NCBI GenBank assembly: GCA_021803885.1
Contig: JAJZKY010000036.1
Span: forward strand, 1 to 14,019
DNA from: Planctomycetota bacterium
Lineage (GTDB): Bacteria > Planctomycetota > Phycisphaerae > WQYP01 > JAJZKY01
Length of the DNA stretch: 14,019 nt
Direction of reading: 5' to 3'
Under the pieces are notes generated by a model. That model had not been told where the DNA came from. It did not search any database and saw only the letters and a program-made list of their open reading frames with translations. Made by a program: the position numbers and the translations under genes. How positions within the stretch are numbered: position 1 is the stretch's first letter; each line of letters opens with the position of its first letter. Below, piece by piece: positions 1-7,458 of this stretch.

Positions 1-1383
1 CTCTCCGATGATGGCTCTCTGTGGATTACCATCGACGACAATGAGTGCCACTATCTGAAGGTCCTGTGCGACGAGATATTCGGGCGCGGGAACTTCGTTG
101 CAACTTGCGTTTGGGAGAAGGATAAAGGCGGTCGAGGTGATGCTGATATATCTCTGTCGCACGATAGCATCCTCGTCTACGCAAAAGATCGGAGTCGGTG
201 GGCCGAAAAGCGGAACCTATTACCCCGAACAGAAACGCAGTTGGGCCGATTCAAGAACCCGGACAATGACCCTCGTGGACCGTGGAGGCAGGGAGACGAC
301 GGCACTGCGAAGAGTGGCACTGAGAAGCAGCGCTTTCCTGTGACTCTTCCATCAGGTAGAGAAACTGTGCCGCCTCCCGGACGGTTTTGGGCATTCTCCA
401 AGGCGACACTTGAAGTGGCTCGGAAAGAGGGTCGCGCATATTTTGGCGCAGATGGTGATCGTCTTCCAATCATCAAACGCTACCTCAGTGAAGTGCGCGA
501 CGGCGTGGCACCGCGTACTTGGTGGTCAGCCGACGAGGTTGGTACGAATCAAGGCGCAAAACGCGACCACCTGAACAAGTTATTGGACGGCATCGTTCCT
601 TTTGAGACTCCGAAACCTGAAGGCGTGATTGAGCGCGTCTTTCATATCGCCACAAACCCTGGTGATTTGATCTTAGATTCCTTTGCGGGTTCTGGCACCT
701 CTGGGGCGGTTGCCCATAAGATGGGCCGCCGCTGGATCATGGTGGAGCTCGGCGAGCACTGCCACACACACATCATCCCACGTCTCAAAAAGGTCATCGA
801 CGGCGAGGACGATGGCGGGATCACCAAGACCGTGAACTGGAAGGGTGGCGGGGGCTTCCGCTACTACCGGCTTGCGCCGTCGCTCCTTGAGATGGACAGC
901 TTTGGCAATCCTGTCATCAGCAAAGAATTCAATGCCAACATGCTGGCTGAGGCGATGTGCAAGCTGATGGGCTTTACCTATGCGCCAAGTGAGGAATTCT
1001 ACTGGCAGCATGGGCACTCGACCGAGACGGACTTCATCTACGTGACCACGCAGACGCTGACGCGCGACCATCTGGCGGCACTGAGCGAAGAAGTTGGGAA
1101 GAAGCGTTCCTTGCTGGTCTGCTGCTCGGCATTTCGCGGCAAGCCGGACGCCTTCCCAAACCTAACGCTGAAGAAGATCCCCTCGGCAGTTCTGCACAAG
1201 TGCGAGTGGGGCCACGACGACTACAGCCTGAATGTCGCCAACCTGCCCAAAGCACCAGAGCCGGAGCCTGAAGCTGCGATTACGGGACAGAAGCTGGAGC
1301 CAAAGCAGGCACGCAAGCGCAAGGCGCGCATCGACACCAACCCCGGCCTCTTTGGCAACGTCGAGGAAGGGGGTGCGGAATGA
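1..1383 (+). CDS. mod: Type III restriction-modification DNA methyltransferase (Mod), C-terminal part, truncated by left edge
   Basis: The frame is open from base 1 to the TGA at 1381-1383, giving 460 residues of a protein whose start lies outside the window. It should methylate adenine N6 in a specific site and give the paired Res its sequence specificity. The early segment with SIDDNE-like text (WITIDDNE, about residues 8-15) and the DEIFG motif are typical of the N6/N4 methyltransferase fold (PF01555). The S-adenosylmethionine motif FAGSGT is at residues 228-233, followed by GRRWIMVEL, which replaces the usual GRRFIGIE. Beta-class enzymes carry the catalytic DPPY before this motif, so that motif is expected just upstream of base 1. 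The C-terminal half probably belongs to target recognition and Res contact. The tail is rich in Pro, Glu, Lys and Arg. The stop overlaps the res start (ATGA), so the two are translationally coupled. Confidence 0.9.
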   Translation, partial: LSDDGSLWITIDDNECHYLKVLCDEIFGRGNFVATCVWEKDKGGRGDADISLSHDSILVYAKDRSRWAEKRNLLPRTETQLGRFKNPDNDPRGPWRQGDDGTAKSGTEKQRFPVTLPSGRETVPPPGRFWAFSKATLEVARKEGRAYFGADGDRLPIIKRYLSEVRDGVAPRTWWSADEVGTNQGAKRDHLNKLLDGIVPFETPKPEGVIERVFHIATNPGDLILDSFAGSGTSGAVAHKMGRRWIMVELGEHCHTHIIPRLKKVIDGEDDGGITKTVNWKGGGGFRYYRLAPSLLEMDSFGNPVISKEFNANMLAEAMCKLMGFTYAPSEEFYWQHGHSTETDFIYVTTQTLTRDHLAALSEEVGKKRSLLVCCSAFRGKPDAFPNLTLKKIPSAVLHKCEWGHDDYSLNVANLPKAPEPEPEAAITGQKLEPKQARKRKARIDTNPGLFGNVEEGGAE

Positions 1384-4070
1384 GCGCGAACAGCAAGCAG
1401 CAACTGTGGGCCATCTCGAACCGCCTGAGCCTTCGCCCGCCGCAGCGGGAATCGGTGGAGATTCTCGACCAGGTGTGCGAACTGCTTCCACTAGCCAAGG
1501 ACGCCGATACCGCTCAGGCGCTGGAGGCGATCCGCTCAGCGTTCCCCTCGGTCGCGGACTTTGAGCGCGACTTCGCGTCGCTGTGCTTTGCGCTGGCGAC
1601 CGGCGTAGGCAAAACGCGCCTGATGGGAGCATTCATCGCCTACCTGAACCAGGCATGGGCTATCCGGCACTTTTTTGTGCTGGCTCCCAACCTGACGATC
1701 TACAACAAGCTGATCGCCGACTTTACGCCTGGCTCGTCGAAGTATGTTTTTCAGGGGCTATCGGACTTCGCCATCACGCCGCCTGAGATCATTACCGGCG
1801 ACAACTACGAGAGCGGGCGTGGTATCCGCTCCGCCGACCTGTTTGGAGACACCGGCGTCCACATCAACATCTTCAACATCTCGAAGATCAACGCCGAGGT
1901 GCGTGGCGACCGGGAGCCACGGATCAAGCGGCTCCAGGAGTACATCGGCGAGAGCTATTTCGAGTACCTGTCTAAGCTGGACGACCTGGTTCTTCTGATG
2001 GACGAGAGTCATCGCTATCGCGGCAAGGCCGGAATGCGGGCCATCAACGAACTCAAGCCGATTTTGGGGCTGGAGCTGACGGCCACGCCGCAGATAGAGA
2101 GCGGGAACCGAACCACAGACTTCAAGAACGTCATCTACAGCTACCCACTGGCCTCAGCCTTGCGCGACGGCTTTGTGAAGGAACCTTCTGTCGCCACTCG
2201 CGAGAACTTTCGCGCGGAGAACTACGACGAAGGTGCGCTCGAAACACTGAAGCTGCAGGACGGCATCCGCATCCATGAGCACACGAAAGTGCAGCTCGAC
2301 ATCTATTCCCGCGATTCCGGCAGGCCGCTGGTCAAGCCATTCATGCTGGTTGTGGCCAAAGACACAAGCCATGCCGGCGACTTGCTGAAGAAGATCGAGG
2401 CGAACGACTTCTTCGAGGGGCGCTACAAGGGGCGCGTGATTACCGTTCACTCGAACCAGAGTGGCGAAGAGAAGGACGAAACTGTTCAACAGTTGCTGAG
2501 CGTGGAAGACCCAGCGAACCCGACCGAGATCGTGATCCACGTAAACATGCTGAAGGAGGGGTGGGACGTAACCAACCTTTATACGATTGTGCCGCTGCGT
2601 GCTGCGAACTCGAAGACGCTGGTCGAGCAGTCCATCGGACGCGGACTCCGCTTGCCCTATGGCAAGCGCACCGGGGTAGCCGATGTGGATAGGCTGACCA
2701 TTGTTTCGCATGACAAGTTCCAGGAGATCGTGGATCACGCCAACGATCCGAATTCGATCATTCGGACGGGCGTTGTCATCGGTAGGGATATTCCCGATAC
2801 GCCGACGCAGGCCATAACCATTGCCCCGACGCTTCATACACTTCTTGGGATTGCGCCGCCTGCCGATGCGGCTGCTACCGGAGAAGCCGCTCCTGCCACC
2901 CAGAAGCCGCTCTTCTCCACAGAACCTGAACGCAAGGTTGCCGCAGCGACCCTTGATGTGATTCATCGCGAGTTTGAGAAGCTGCGTCGTTCGACCGATT
3001 TGAAGACACCCGAAGTGCAGCAGAAGATTGTGGCCAAGGTGATGGAGGAGATTCGGCCTGCGCAGGGTGAATTGGCCGGTGTTGTCGAGCAGGTCGATGT
3101 CCAGGCGATTGTGGACAAGACAACCAATGCTTATGTGGAAAAGACGATTGACATTCCCTTGATTACAGTTGTTCCGACTGGCGAGGTGACGGTCGGGTTC
3201 CAGGACTTCGATCTCGATTGCAGCAACGTCCATTATCCTCCGGTTGCCAAAGACCTCCTCATCCAGCGACTGACTGACAATCAGCGGTTCCGAATCGTAA
3301 GCGGCGATGGTGTTGTCGAGGAACCTCGCCTGGAGAATTACATTGTGCGTGGTCTGATTGATTTGGACGACATCAGCTACGACGACCATGCGCAACTGCT
3401 TTACAAGCTGGCCGGGCAACTTGTTCGTCATCTTGAGTCCTATCTTTCGACCGAGGACGATGTCCGTAACGTATTGCAATACCACCAAGGCGAACTGGTT
3501 CGTCTGGTTCATCTTCAGATGAACCAGCACTACGTGGAGAAAGCCACGGAATACCAGGTAACAGTGGCAAGGGGATTCCAGCGGCTCAGTTCCAGTAGCG
3601 CAGAAGTTGAACTTGGAAAGAATGCCCGGAGCTTCCGGCAGCCGGTTGAGGACAAGCTGTACATTCGGAGCCTCATATTCGGAGGTTTCGCGAAGTGTCT
3701 CTATCCAGCCATGAAATTCGATTCTGATCCGGAGAGACGGTTCGCCACCATACTTGAAGACGATAACGACGTAATCAAATGGGTCAAGCCGCCGAAAGAC
3801 CTGCTGAAGATTCAGTATGCCGAGGAAGACAACTACAACCCCGATTTCATCGTAGAGACAGAGAGCGGGCGCTTTCTTTGCGAGATTAAGCGCGCCAGTG
3901 ATGTAGATGACTCTGAGGTTCAGAAGAAGGCGAAGGCTGCAATCCAGTGGTGTGAACGGGCATCCGGAGTCAGCGATAAGCCTTGGCATTATGCTCTGAT
4001 TCCTCACGATGCAATTGCTATAAACTGCACCTTCGCAAGCCTGATGCAGCAATACCTGACAACCTTGTAA
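1380..4070 (+). CDS. res: Type III restriction enzyme, ATP-dependent helicase/translocase with PD-(D/E)xK nuclease (Res)
   Basis: This 896-residue protein cuts unmodified DNA in complex with Mod, using ATP. Superfamily 2 helicase motifs appear in order: Walker A ATGVGKT at residues 73-79, DESH (motif II) at 208-211, TATP (motif III) at 234-237, EGWDV at 393-397, and QSIGRGLRLP (motif VI) at 417-426. The C-terminal nuclease has E785 in a DPERRFA segment, then PDF at 821-823 and EIK at 835-837, matching the type III Res active site. All key residues look intact, and the length is close to the usual 900-1000. The start at 1380 overlaps the mod stop by four bases and follows a purine-rich AGGAAGGGGG stretch at 1364-1373. 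A Pro/Ala-rich linker lies around residues 492-515, between the helicase and C-terminal parts. Confidence 0.95.
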   Translation: MSANSKQQLWAISNRLSLRPPQRESVEILDQVCELLPLAKDADTAQALEAIRSAFPSVADFERDFASLCFALATGVGKTRLMGAFIAYLNQAWAIRHFFVLAPNLTIYNKLIADFTPGSSKYVFQGLSDFAITPPEIITGDNYESGRGIRSADLFGDTGVHINIFNISKINAEVRGDREPRIKRLQEYIGESYFEYLSKLDDLVLLMDESHRYRGKAGMRAINELKPILGLELTATPQIESGNRTTDFKNVIYSYPLASALRDGFVKEPSVATRENFRAENYDEGALETLKLQDGIRIHEHTKVQLDIYSRDSGRPLVKPFMLVVAKDTSHAGDLLKKIEANDFFEGRYKGRVITVHSNQSGEEKDETVQQLLSVEDPANPTEIVIHVNMLKEGWDVTNLYTIVPLRAANSKTLVEQSIGRGLRLPYGKRTGVADVDRLTIVSHDKFQEIVDHANDPNSIIRTGVVIGRDIPDTPTQAITIAPTLHTLLGIAPPADAAATGEAAPATQKPLFSTEPERKVAAATLDVIHREFEKLRRSTDLKTPEVQQKIVAKVMEEIRPAQGELAGVVEQVDVQAIVDKTTNAYVEKTIDIPLITVVPTGEVTVGFQDFDLDCSNVHYPPVAKDLLIQRLTDNQRFRIVSGDGVVEEPRLENYIVRGLIDLDDISYDDHAQLLYKLAGQLVRHLESYLSTEDDVRNVLQYHQGELVRLVHLQMNQHYVEKATEYQVTVARGFQRLSSSSAEVELGKNARSFRQPVEDKLYIRSLIFGGFAKCLYPAMKFDSDPERRFATILEDDNDVIKWVKPPKDLLKIQYAEEDNYNPDFIVETESGRFLCEIKRASDVDDSEVQKKAKAAIQWCERASGVSDKPWHYALIPHDAIAINCTFASLMQQYLTTL

Positions 4071-4117
4071 CGACTTGTTGTCACCCGGGTACGGCAAAAC
4101 GCACGTGCGGATGCGGA

Positions 4118-4131
4118 GCGCCATCAGGCGC
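4118..4131. repeat. Small perfect hairpin (GCGCC-ATCA-GGCGC) between convergent genes
   Basis: A five-base GC stem with a four-base loop lies 48 bp after the res stop and 15 bp beyond the end of the minus-strand gene. It sits where two convergent genes meet, so it could help end transcription from either side. There is no T-run on either strand, so it is not a standard intrinsic terminator. Confidence 0.25.
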
Positions 4132-4145
4132 AGTGATTCCTGGAG

Positions 4146-4496
4146 CTAAATGCGGAGTGGCGGAGGCAGTGCGGTGAATGAAACGCACGAGAAGCGGCTT
4201 GATACAGGTCGGGCGACGGCGATAGGTCGCAGTCTGTCTACGATTACCGATAGCAGATGGAGCGCAAGCCAGTTGAGTGACTCAAGCAACGAAATTCCGG
4301 TGCAGGCGATAAGAAGCAGAATGACCAGCACCCCATGCGGCCCCAAATGTATCAGATTATCGAGATGATCGTGGCATTCCCAAAGCGGCTCCATCGCAAG
4401 AAATGCCGCGAGCAAGAGCAATAAACATCCGAGGATACGCTGCTTCCACGAAATCTTCGCGGTGGGAGCCATTCGGATGGAGTGCATTTTTTGCAT
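4146..4496 (-). CDS. Small hypothetical membrane protein, convergent with res
   Basis: The reading frame gives about 116 residues from the ATG at 4496. ATGs at 4487 and 4472, and a TTG further upstream at 4586, are alternatives; none has a clear ribosome binding site. I do not recognise a named family. Two confident hydrophobic helices are visible: about residues 20-39 (ILGCLLLLLAAFLAMEPL) and 54-73 (VLVILLLIACTGISLL). A third possible helix follows (LNWLALHLLSVIV). Between the first two is a short polar loop, ECHDHLDNLIH, with Cys, His, Asp and Glu residues that could bind a metal; that is speculation. The C-terminal tail, after about residue 90, is basic and Pro-rich. The gene points away from the exported protein at 4901, and the two are separated by about 400 bp. 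The membrane pattern and polar loop argue for a real gene, but the weak start keeps this uncertain. Confidence 0.5.
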   Translation of the reverse strand: MQKMHSIRMAPTAKISWKQRILGCLLLLLAAFLAMEPLWECHDHLDNLIHLGPHGVLVILLLIACTGISLLESLNWLALHLLSVIVDRLRPIAVARPVSSRFSCVSFTALPPPLRI

Positions 4497-4900
4497 CGAC
4501 AGCGGGAGCCTAACAAAAGAAGGTGGGTCCAGCAAGCGTACTGGCTTGTGGTGCAGGGCCGACGCACATAAAGTTTCTGGGCACAAAAGTTACTATCTCG
4601 GTTCGTTTCGAGTCGTTTGGCAATCGCAATCAGGGTCGATTGAACTCGCAAATCTTCCGTTTCGGGACTTTGTTGCTGTTGGTCGGCGCGTTTGGCCGAG
4701 ATTCCCGGTCAAATCTCGCCGCTTCAAGAGCGATTCGGCAGCTCCACGGTCGAGGACGAATTTATATGCGTCGGCCCTGGCTTGTACTGGCTTGTGGGCA
4801 TTATCTGAAATCATGAAAGTCCGAGGAATGAGAGGCAAACTTTCGCATCCAACTCAGCAATTTGCGAATCTCTTCAGAAAGGTTATACCGTAGAAGTCAG
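4497..4900. other. Gene-poor stretch between divergent small genes; short direct repeats
   Basis: About 400 bp carry no gene I can support. Frames here give peptides without domain-like patterns. The region must hold the promoters of the minus-strand membrane protein and the plus-strand exported protein, but no convincing -35/-10 pair stands out on either strand. TTGCGA at 4862 with TATACC at 4884 (16-bp spacing) is the best plus-strand candidate, but its expected start point leaves almost no leader before the ATG at 4901. The stretch holds a 14-bp direct repeat, described separately. Confidence 0.4.
4538..4797. repeat. Direct repeat GTACTGGCTTGTGG (two copies) with a related third copy downstream
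   Basis: GTACTGGCTTGTGG occurs at 4538-4551 and again at 4784-4797. The first copy shares 13 bases (TGGCTTGTGGTGC, 4542-4554) with 4965-4977, inside the exported protein gene, where it encodes part of VACGA. Read in one frame, the two upstream copies spell VLACG, like that signal-peptide end. This could be remnants of a duplicated signal-peptide region, or chance. Confidence 0.35.
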
Positions 4901-5302
4901 ATGCTAGGAAAAGCTACATGGTCGCTGCTTGTGATTCTCCTGCTTACCACGCAGGTGTTTGCAGTGGCTTGTGGTGCGCGTTGCGGGCGAATTGCGATCG
5001 TGGGTTCTAATGGCCACTCCTCTTTGACGCGCCAGCAAATTTCCGGCGATCAGTCGGTCATCGCTTCAAAAACGGCTGGGCCTTGCATGAATCCTCTCTG
5101 CAAGGACGATTGGGCTTTTCTTAAGAGTCCGGTTGCGGTGACTGCATCTTTGGATCTCTCGATCCTGCCCGTTCCGGCGCAACTCCATGTGATTTCGACC
5201 CTCCAGCGCACCATGCCCGTGCGTGTCCGGCCTAAACGAAGTACCCAGGGAATTCACTCGACCCCTGATTTCGATCCAGCGATCTCCAGTCTTCGCATCT
5301 AG
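4901..5302 (+). CDS. Small exported cysteine-containing protein, function unknown
   Basis: From the ATG at 4901 this gives 133 residues; a TTG at 4862 in the same frame would add 13. I prefer 4901 because it places a classic signal peptide at the very N-terminus: a Lys, then a hydrophobic core (LLVILLLTTQVFA) ending near VACGARC. A weak AGAAG precedes the ATG. The AVAC sequence is a poor lipobox, so the protein could be a lipoprotein or be cut by ordinary signal peptidase. The mature part has few cysteines, in two groups: CGARCG right after the signal and CMNPLCKDDW in the middle. Small secreted proteins with paired cysteines are often found next to copper genes, and here copA follows 191 bp later on the same strand. 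A role in periplasmic metal binding is therefore an inference from place and cysteines. The C-terminus is basic and has no visible domain. Confidence 0.6.
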   Translation: MLGKATWSLLVILLLTTQVFAVACGARCGRIAIVGSNGHSSLTRQQISGDQSVIASKTAGPCMNPLCKDDWAFLKSPVAVTASLDLSILPVPAQLHVISTLQRTMPVRVRPKRSTQGIHSTPDFDPAISSLRI

Positions 5303-5311
5303 TCTTCTGAC

Positions 5312-5515
5312 TTGCTGCCCTCAGTCAGCGGCACCGGTGCGCGCGTTCTTTTCCGAAGGCTGCGTGTCAGTGTTCTGTCTGCGATAGCGGCTCTTCTATT
5401 GCTCAAAATCTACGAGATTATCCTTGGCAGCAACGGCAGCCAGGAAGTACGTACGCATTTCGATGCGAGTAAACAGAAAGATCAGGAGACGTTATGTCTG
5501 GAGACAAAGAATTAA
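5312..5515 (+). CDS. Doubtful small membrane frame overlapping the copA start
   Basis: A TTG at 5312 opens a 67-codon frame in the same phase as the preceding exported-protein gene, just after its TAG. It contains one hydrophobic stretch (VSVLSAIAALLLLKIYEIIL, about residues 19-38) and ends 22 bases inside copA. There is no ATG start and no clear ribosome binding site. The membrane-like segment is the only argument for it. It may simply be the untranslated leader of copA. Confidence 0.15.
   Translation: MLPSVSGTGARVLFRRLRVSVLSAIAALLLLKIYEIILGSNGSQEVRTHFDASKQKDQETLCLETKN
5407..5419. repeat. Short palindrome AATCT-ACG-AGATT upstream of copA
   Basis: Two five-base arms around a three-base centre lie 74 bp before the copA start. 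The first nine bases, AATCTACGA, also occur in the inverted repeat before the FTR1 gene (13388-13396). It is a possible operator half-site. The evidence is weak because the palindrome is short. Confidence 0.25.
5484..5489 (+). promoter_or_regulatory. Ribosome binding site of copA (AGGAGA)
   Basis: AGGAGA lies four bases before the ATG at 5494 and fixes the copA start, which in turn places the twin-arginine motif at residues 13-15. Confidence 0.7.
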
Positions 5516-7458
5516 GTCATCCACTTACCCGCCGCCGCTTCGTGCAGGGGGTAACGGCGGGTGCGGCACTGGCCGCAGTAAACTTGCGTGGCCTGCCCGC
5601 GTTCGGCGAAGTTGCACAGCACATGCCAAAGACGCTCTCAGGCAAGCACTTTGACTTGACCATTCACTACTTGCCTGTCAATTTTACCGGCAAGCGCGTG
5701 ACGGCGATGGCCGTCAACGGTTCCGTGCCGGGGCCGATCCTGCGCTGGCGGGAAGGGGATCATGTATCGATCGCGGTGACGAATCGACTGAAAGTGCCCA
5801 CATCCGTTCACTGGCACTCCCTGCGCATCCCGGCTGATATGGACGGAGTGCCGGGCCTGAGCTATCCGGGAATTGCGCCCGGCGAGACTTTTCACTATCA
5901 CTTCCAGGTCAAGCAGAACGGCACCGCCTGGTATCACAGCCACACGCGCTTTCAGGAGCAGTCGGGGATTAACGGCCCGCTCATCATTGATCCACAAGGC
6001 GAAGACCCGATTCAATCTGACCGCGACCATGTGATCTTTCTTTCTGACTGGACGGACACTAACCCTGAAACGGTTTTCAGCAATCTGAAGGAAGAAAGCG
6101 ACTACTACAACTACCATCAGCACACTGTGCCCGGGTTCTTCTCCGCGGCGCGAAAGAAGGGTCTTAGAAAGACTGTTTCGGAGCGGCTGGCATGGGCGAA
6201 GATGAATATGAGCACCAGCGATATCTCCGACATTTCCGCGGCGACCTATACCTATCTCCTCAACGGCAACCCACCCAACTGGAACTGGACCGGACTCTTC
6301 TCGCGCGGCGAGAAAGTTCGCCTGCGCTTCATCAACGGCTCCGCCATGACCTTTTTCGATGTCCGCATTCCGGGTTTGAAGATGACCGTGGTGCAGGCCG
6401 ACGGCAACGATGTGGAGCCGGTTCCCGTCGATGAGTTTCGCATTGGCGTGGCCGAAAGGTATGACGTCATTGTGGAGCCCTCGGATGACAAGGCTTACAG
6501 CATCTTTGCGCAGGCAGAGGACAGGACCGGATACGCCCGCGGCACACTGGCTCCGCGCATGGGCATGACTGCTCCGGTGCCGCCCATGGACCCGCGCCCC
6601 AAACGCACAATGGTCGACATGGGCATGGGTAGCATGGCGGGCATGAAGATGGCCAACATGGCCGGTATCGACGGGATGACGGACGCTGATATGAAGCCAG
6701 GCGATCATAGTCATTCGCAGATGAGCATGGATATGCAAATGGGTCATTCCGAGGAAGCTGCGCGCGATCGGATGAAGCAGATCAGCAAGGCAGCGGAGAT
6801 GTCTATGGCCGGAATGCAGGCGATGAAGATCGACAGCGACATTGGGAAAACTCCATTCCCGCAGCCCAGTCCGTCTACCAAGCCAGCCGTTGTGATTCCG
6901 GAAGCAGAATTGCGGACGCTGGAGTCACGTCTGAAACCCTCCAACCCGGTCAAGTTGCATCTGGGGCCTGAAGTCGCAACCATCGCAAAACATGTAGAGT
7001 CACGCCTGAACATGCCGGGGGATGGGCTCAATCACAATGGACGGCGTGTGCTCACCTATGCCGATCTCCGCTCACGCTATCGCGGGGTCGATGGCAGACC
7101 GCCTACGAGGGAAATTGAGCTGCACCTTACGGGTAATATGAATCGGTATATCTGGGGATTCAATGGCGAGAGGTTCTCGAACAACAACCCCATTGTGTTG
7201 AAGCTGGGCGAGCGGGTGCGATTCGTGCTCATCAACGACACGATGATGGAACATCCGATTCACCTGCACGGCCTGTGGAGCGAACTGGAGAACGGCCAGG
7301 GAGAGCACAGGCCGTTCAAGGACACGATCATCGTTAAACCCGCCGAACGCGTGACTTATCTGGTCAGTGCCGATACTCCGGGCCGGTGGGCCTACCATTG
7401 TCATCTGCTCTATCACATGGAAGCAGGCATGTTCCGCGCCGTGGTGGTGCTGCCATGA
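5494..7458 (+). CDS. copA: Copper resistance multicopper oxidase CopA, Tat-exported
   Basis: This 654-residue periplasmic oxidase is of the CopA/PcoA type, which binds copper and is thought to oxidise Cu(I) to the less harmful Cu(II). The N-terminus has a twin-arginine signal (TRRRF, residues 12-16, then a weakly hydrophobic Ala/Gly-rich stretch), as needed for a cofactor-loaded enzyme. Copper ligands are complete: HWH at 106-108, HSH at 148-150, HPIHLHG at 587-593, and HCHLLYHMEAGM at 635-646. C636 and H641 are type 1 ligands and M646 the likely axial one. Between the second and third cupredoxin domains is a Met/His-rich insert (about residues 356-444, about 21 Met), typical of CopA and probably a Cu(I) store. 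The stop overlaps the copB start by ATGA. The MCO named copA should not be confused with the Cu-ATPase also often called copA. Confidence 0.97.
   Translation: MSGDKELSHPLTRRRFVQGVTAGAALAAVNLRGLPAFGEVAQHMPKTLSGKHFDLTIHYLPVNFTGKRVTAMAVNGSVPGPILRWREGDHVSIAVTNRLKVPTSVHWHSLRIPADMDGVPGLSYPGIAPGETFHYHFQVKQNGTAWYHSHTRFQEQSGINGPLIIDPQGEDPIQSDRDHVIFLSDWTDTNPETVFSNLKEESDYYNYHQHTVPGFFSAARKKGLRKTVSERLAWAKMNMSTSDISDISAATYTYLLNGNPPNWNWTGLFSRGEKVRLRFINGSAMTFFDVRIPGLKMTVVQADGNDVEPVPVDEFRIGVAERYDVIVEPSDDKAYSIFAQAEDRTGYARGTLAPRMGMTAPVPPMDPRPKRTMVDMGMGSMAGMKMANMAGIDGMTDADMKPGDHSHSQMSMDMQMGHSEEAARDRMKQISKAAEMSMAGMQAMKIDSDIGKTPFPQPSPSTKPAVVIPEAELRTLESRLKPSNPVKLHLGPEVATIAKHVESRLNMPGDGLNHNGRRVLTYADLRSRYRGVDGRPPTREIELHLTGNMNRYIWGFNGERFSNNNPIVLKLGERVRFVLINDTMMEHPIHLHGLWSELENGQGEHRPFKDTIIVKPAERVTYLVSADTPGRWAYHCHLLYHMEAGMFRAVVVLP

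Noticed and set aside
2154..4124. 656-codon open frame on the minus strand opposite res
   Set aside because: It lies fully antisense to a gene with a complete set of helicase and nuclease motifs. Its translation shows no recognisable domain, and such long mirror frames arise from codon bias in GC-rich genes.
4462..4893. 143-codon plus-strand frame, and an overlapping 97-codon frame at 4523-4816
   Set aside because: Both give low-complexity, basic peptides with no signal peptide, helix pattern or domain. One overlaps the likely minus-strand gene's start. They are better read as non-coding, possibly decayed, sequence.
5638..6747. 369-codon His-rich open frame on the minus strand opposite copA
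   Set aside because: Its His richness is the complement of Met codons (ATG read as CAT) in the Met-rich insert and flanks of CopA. No start signal or domain supports it.
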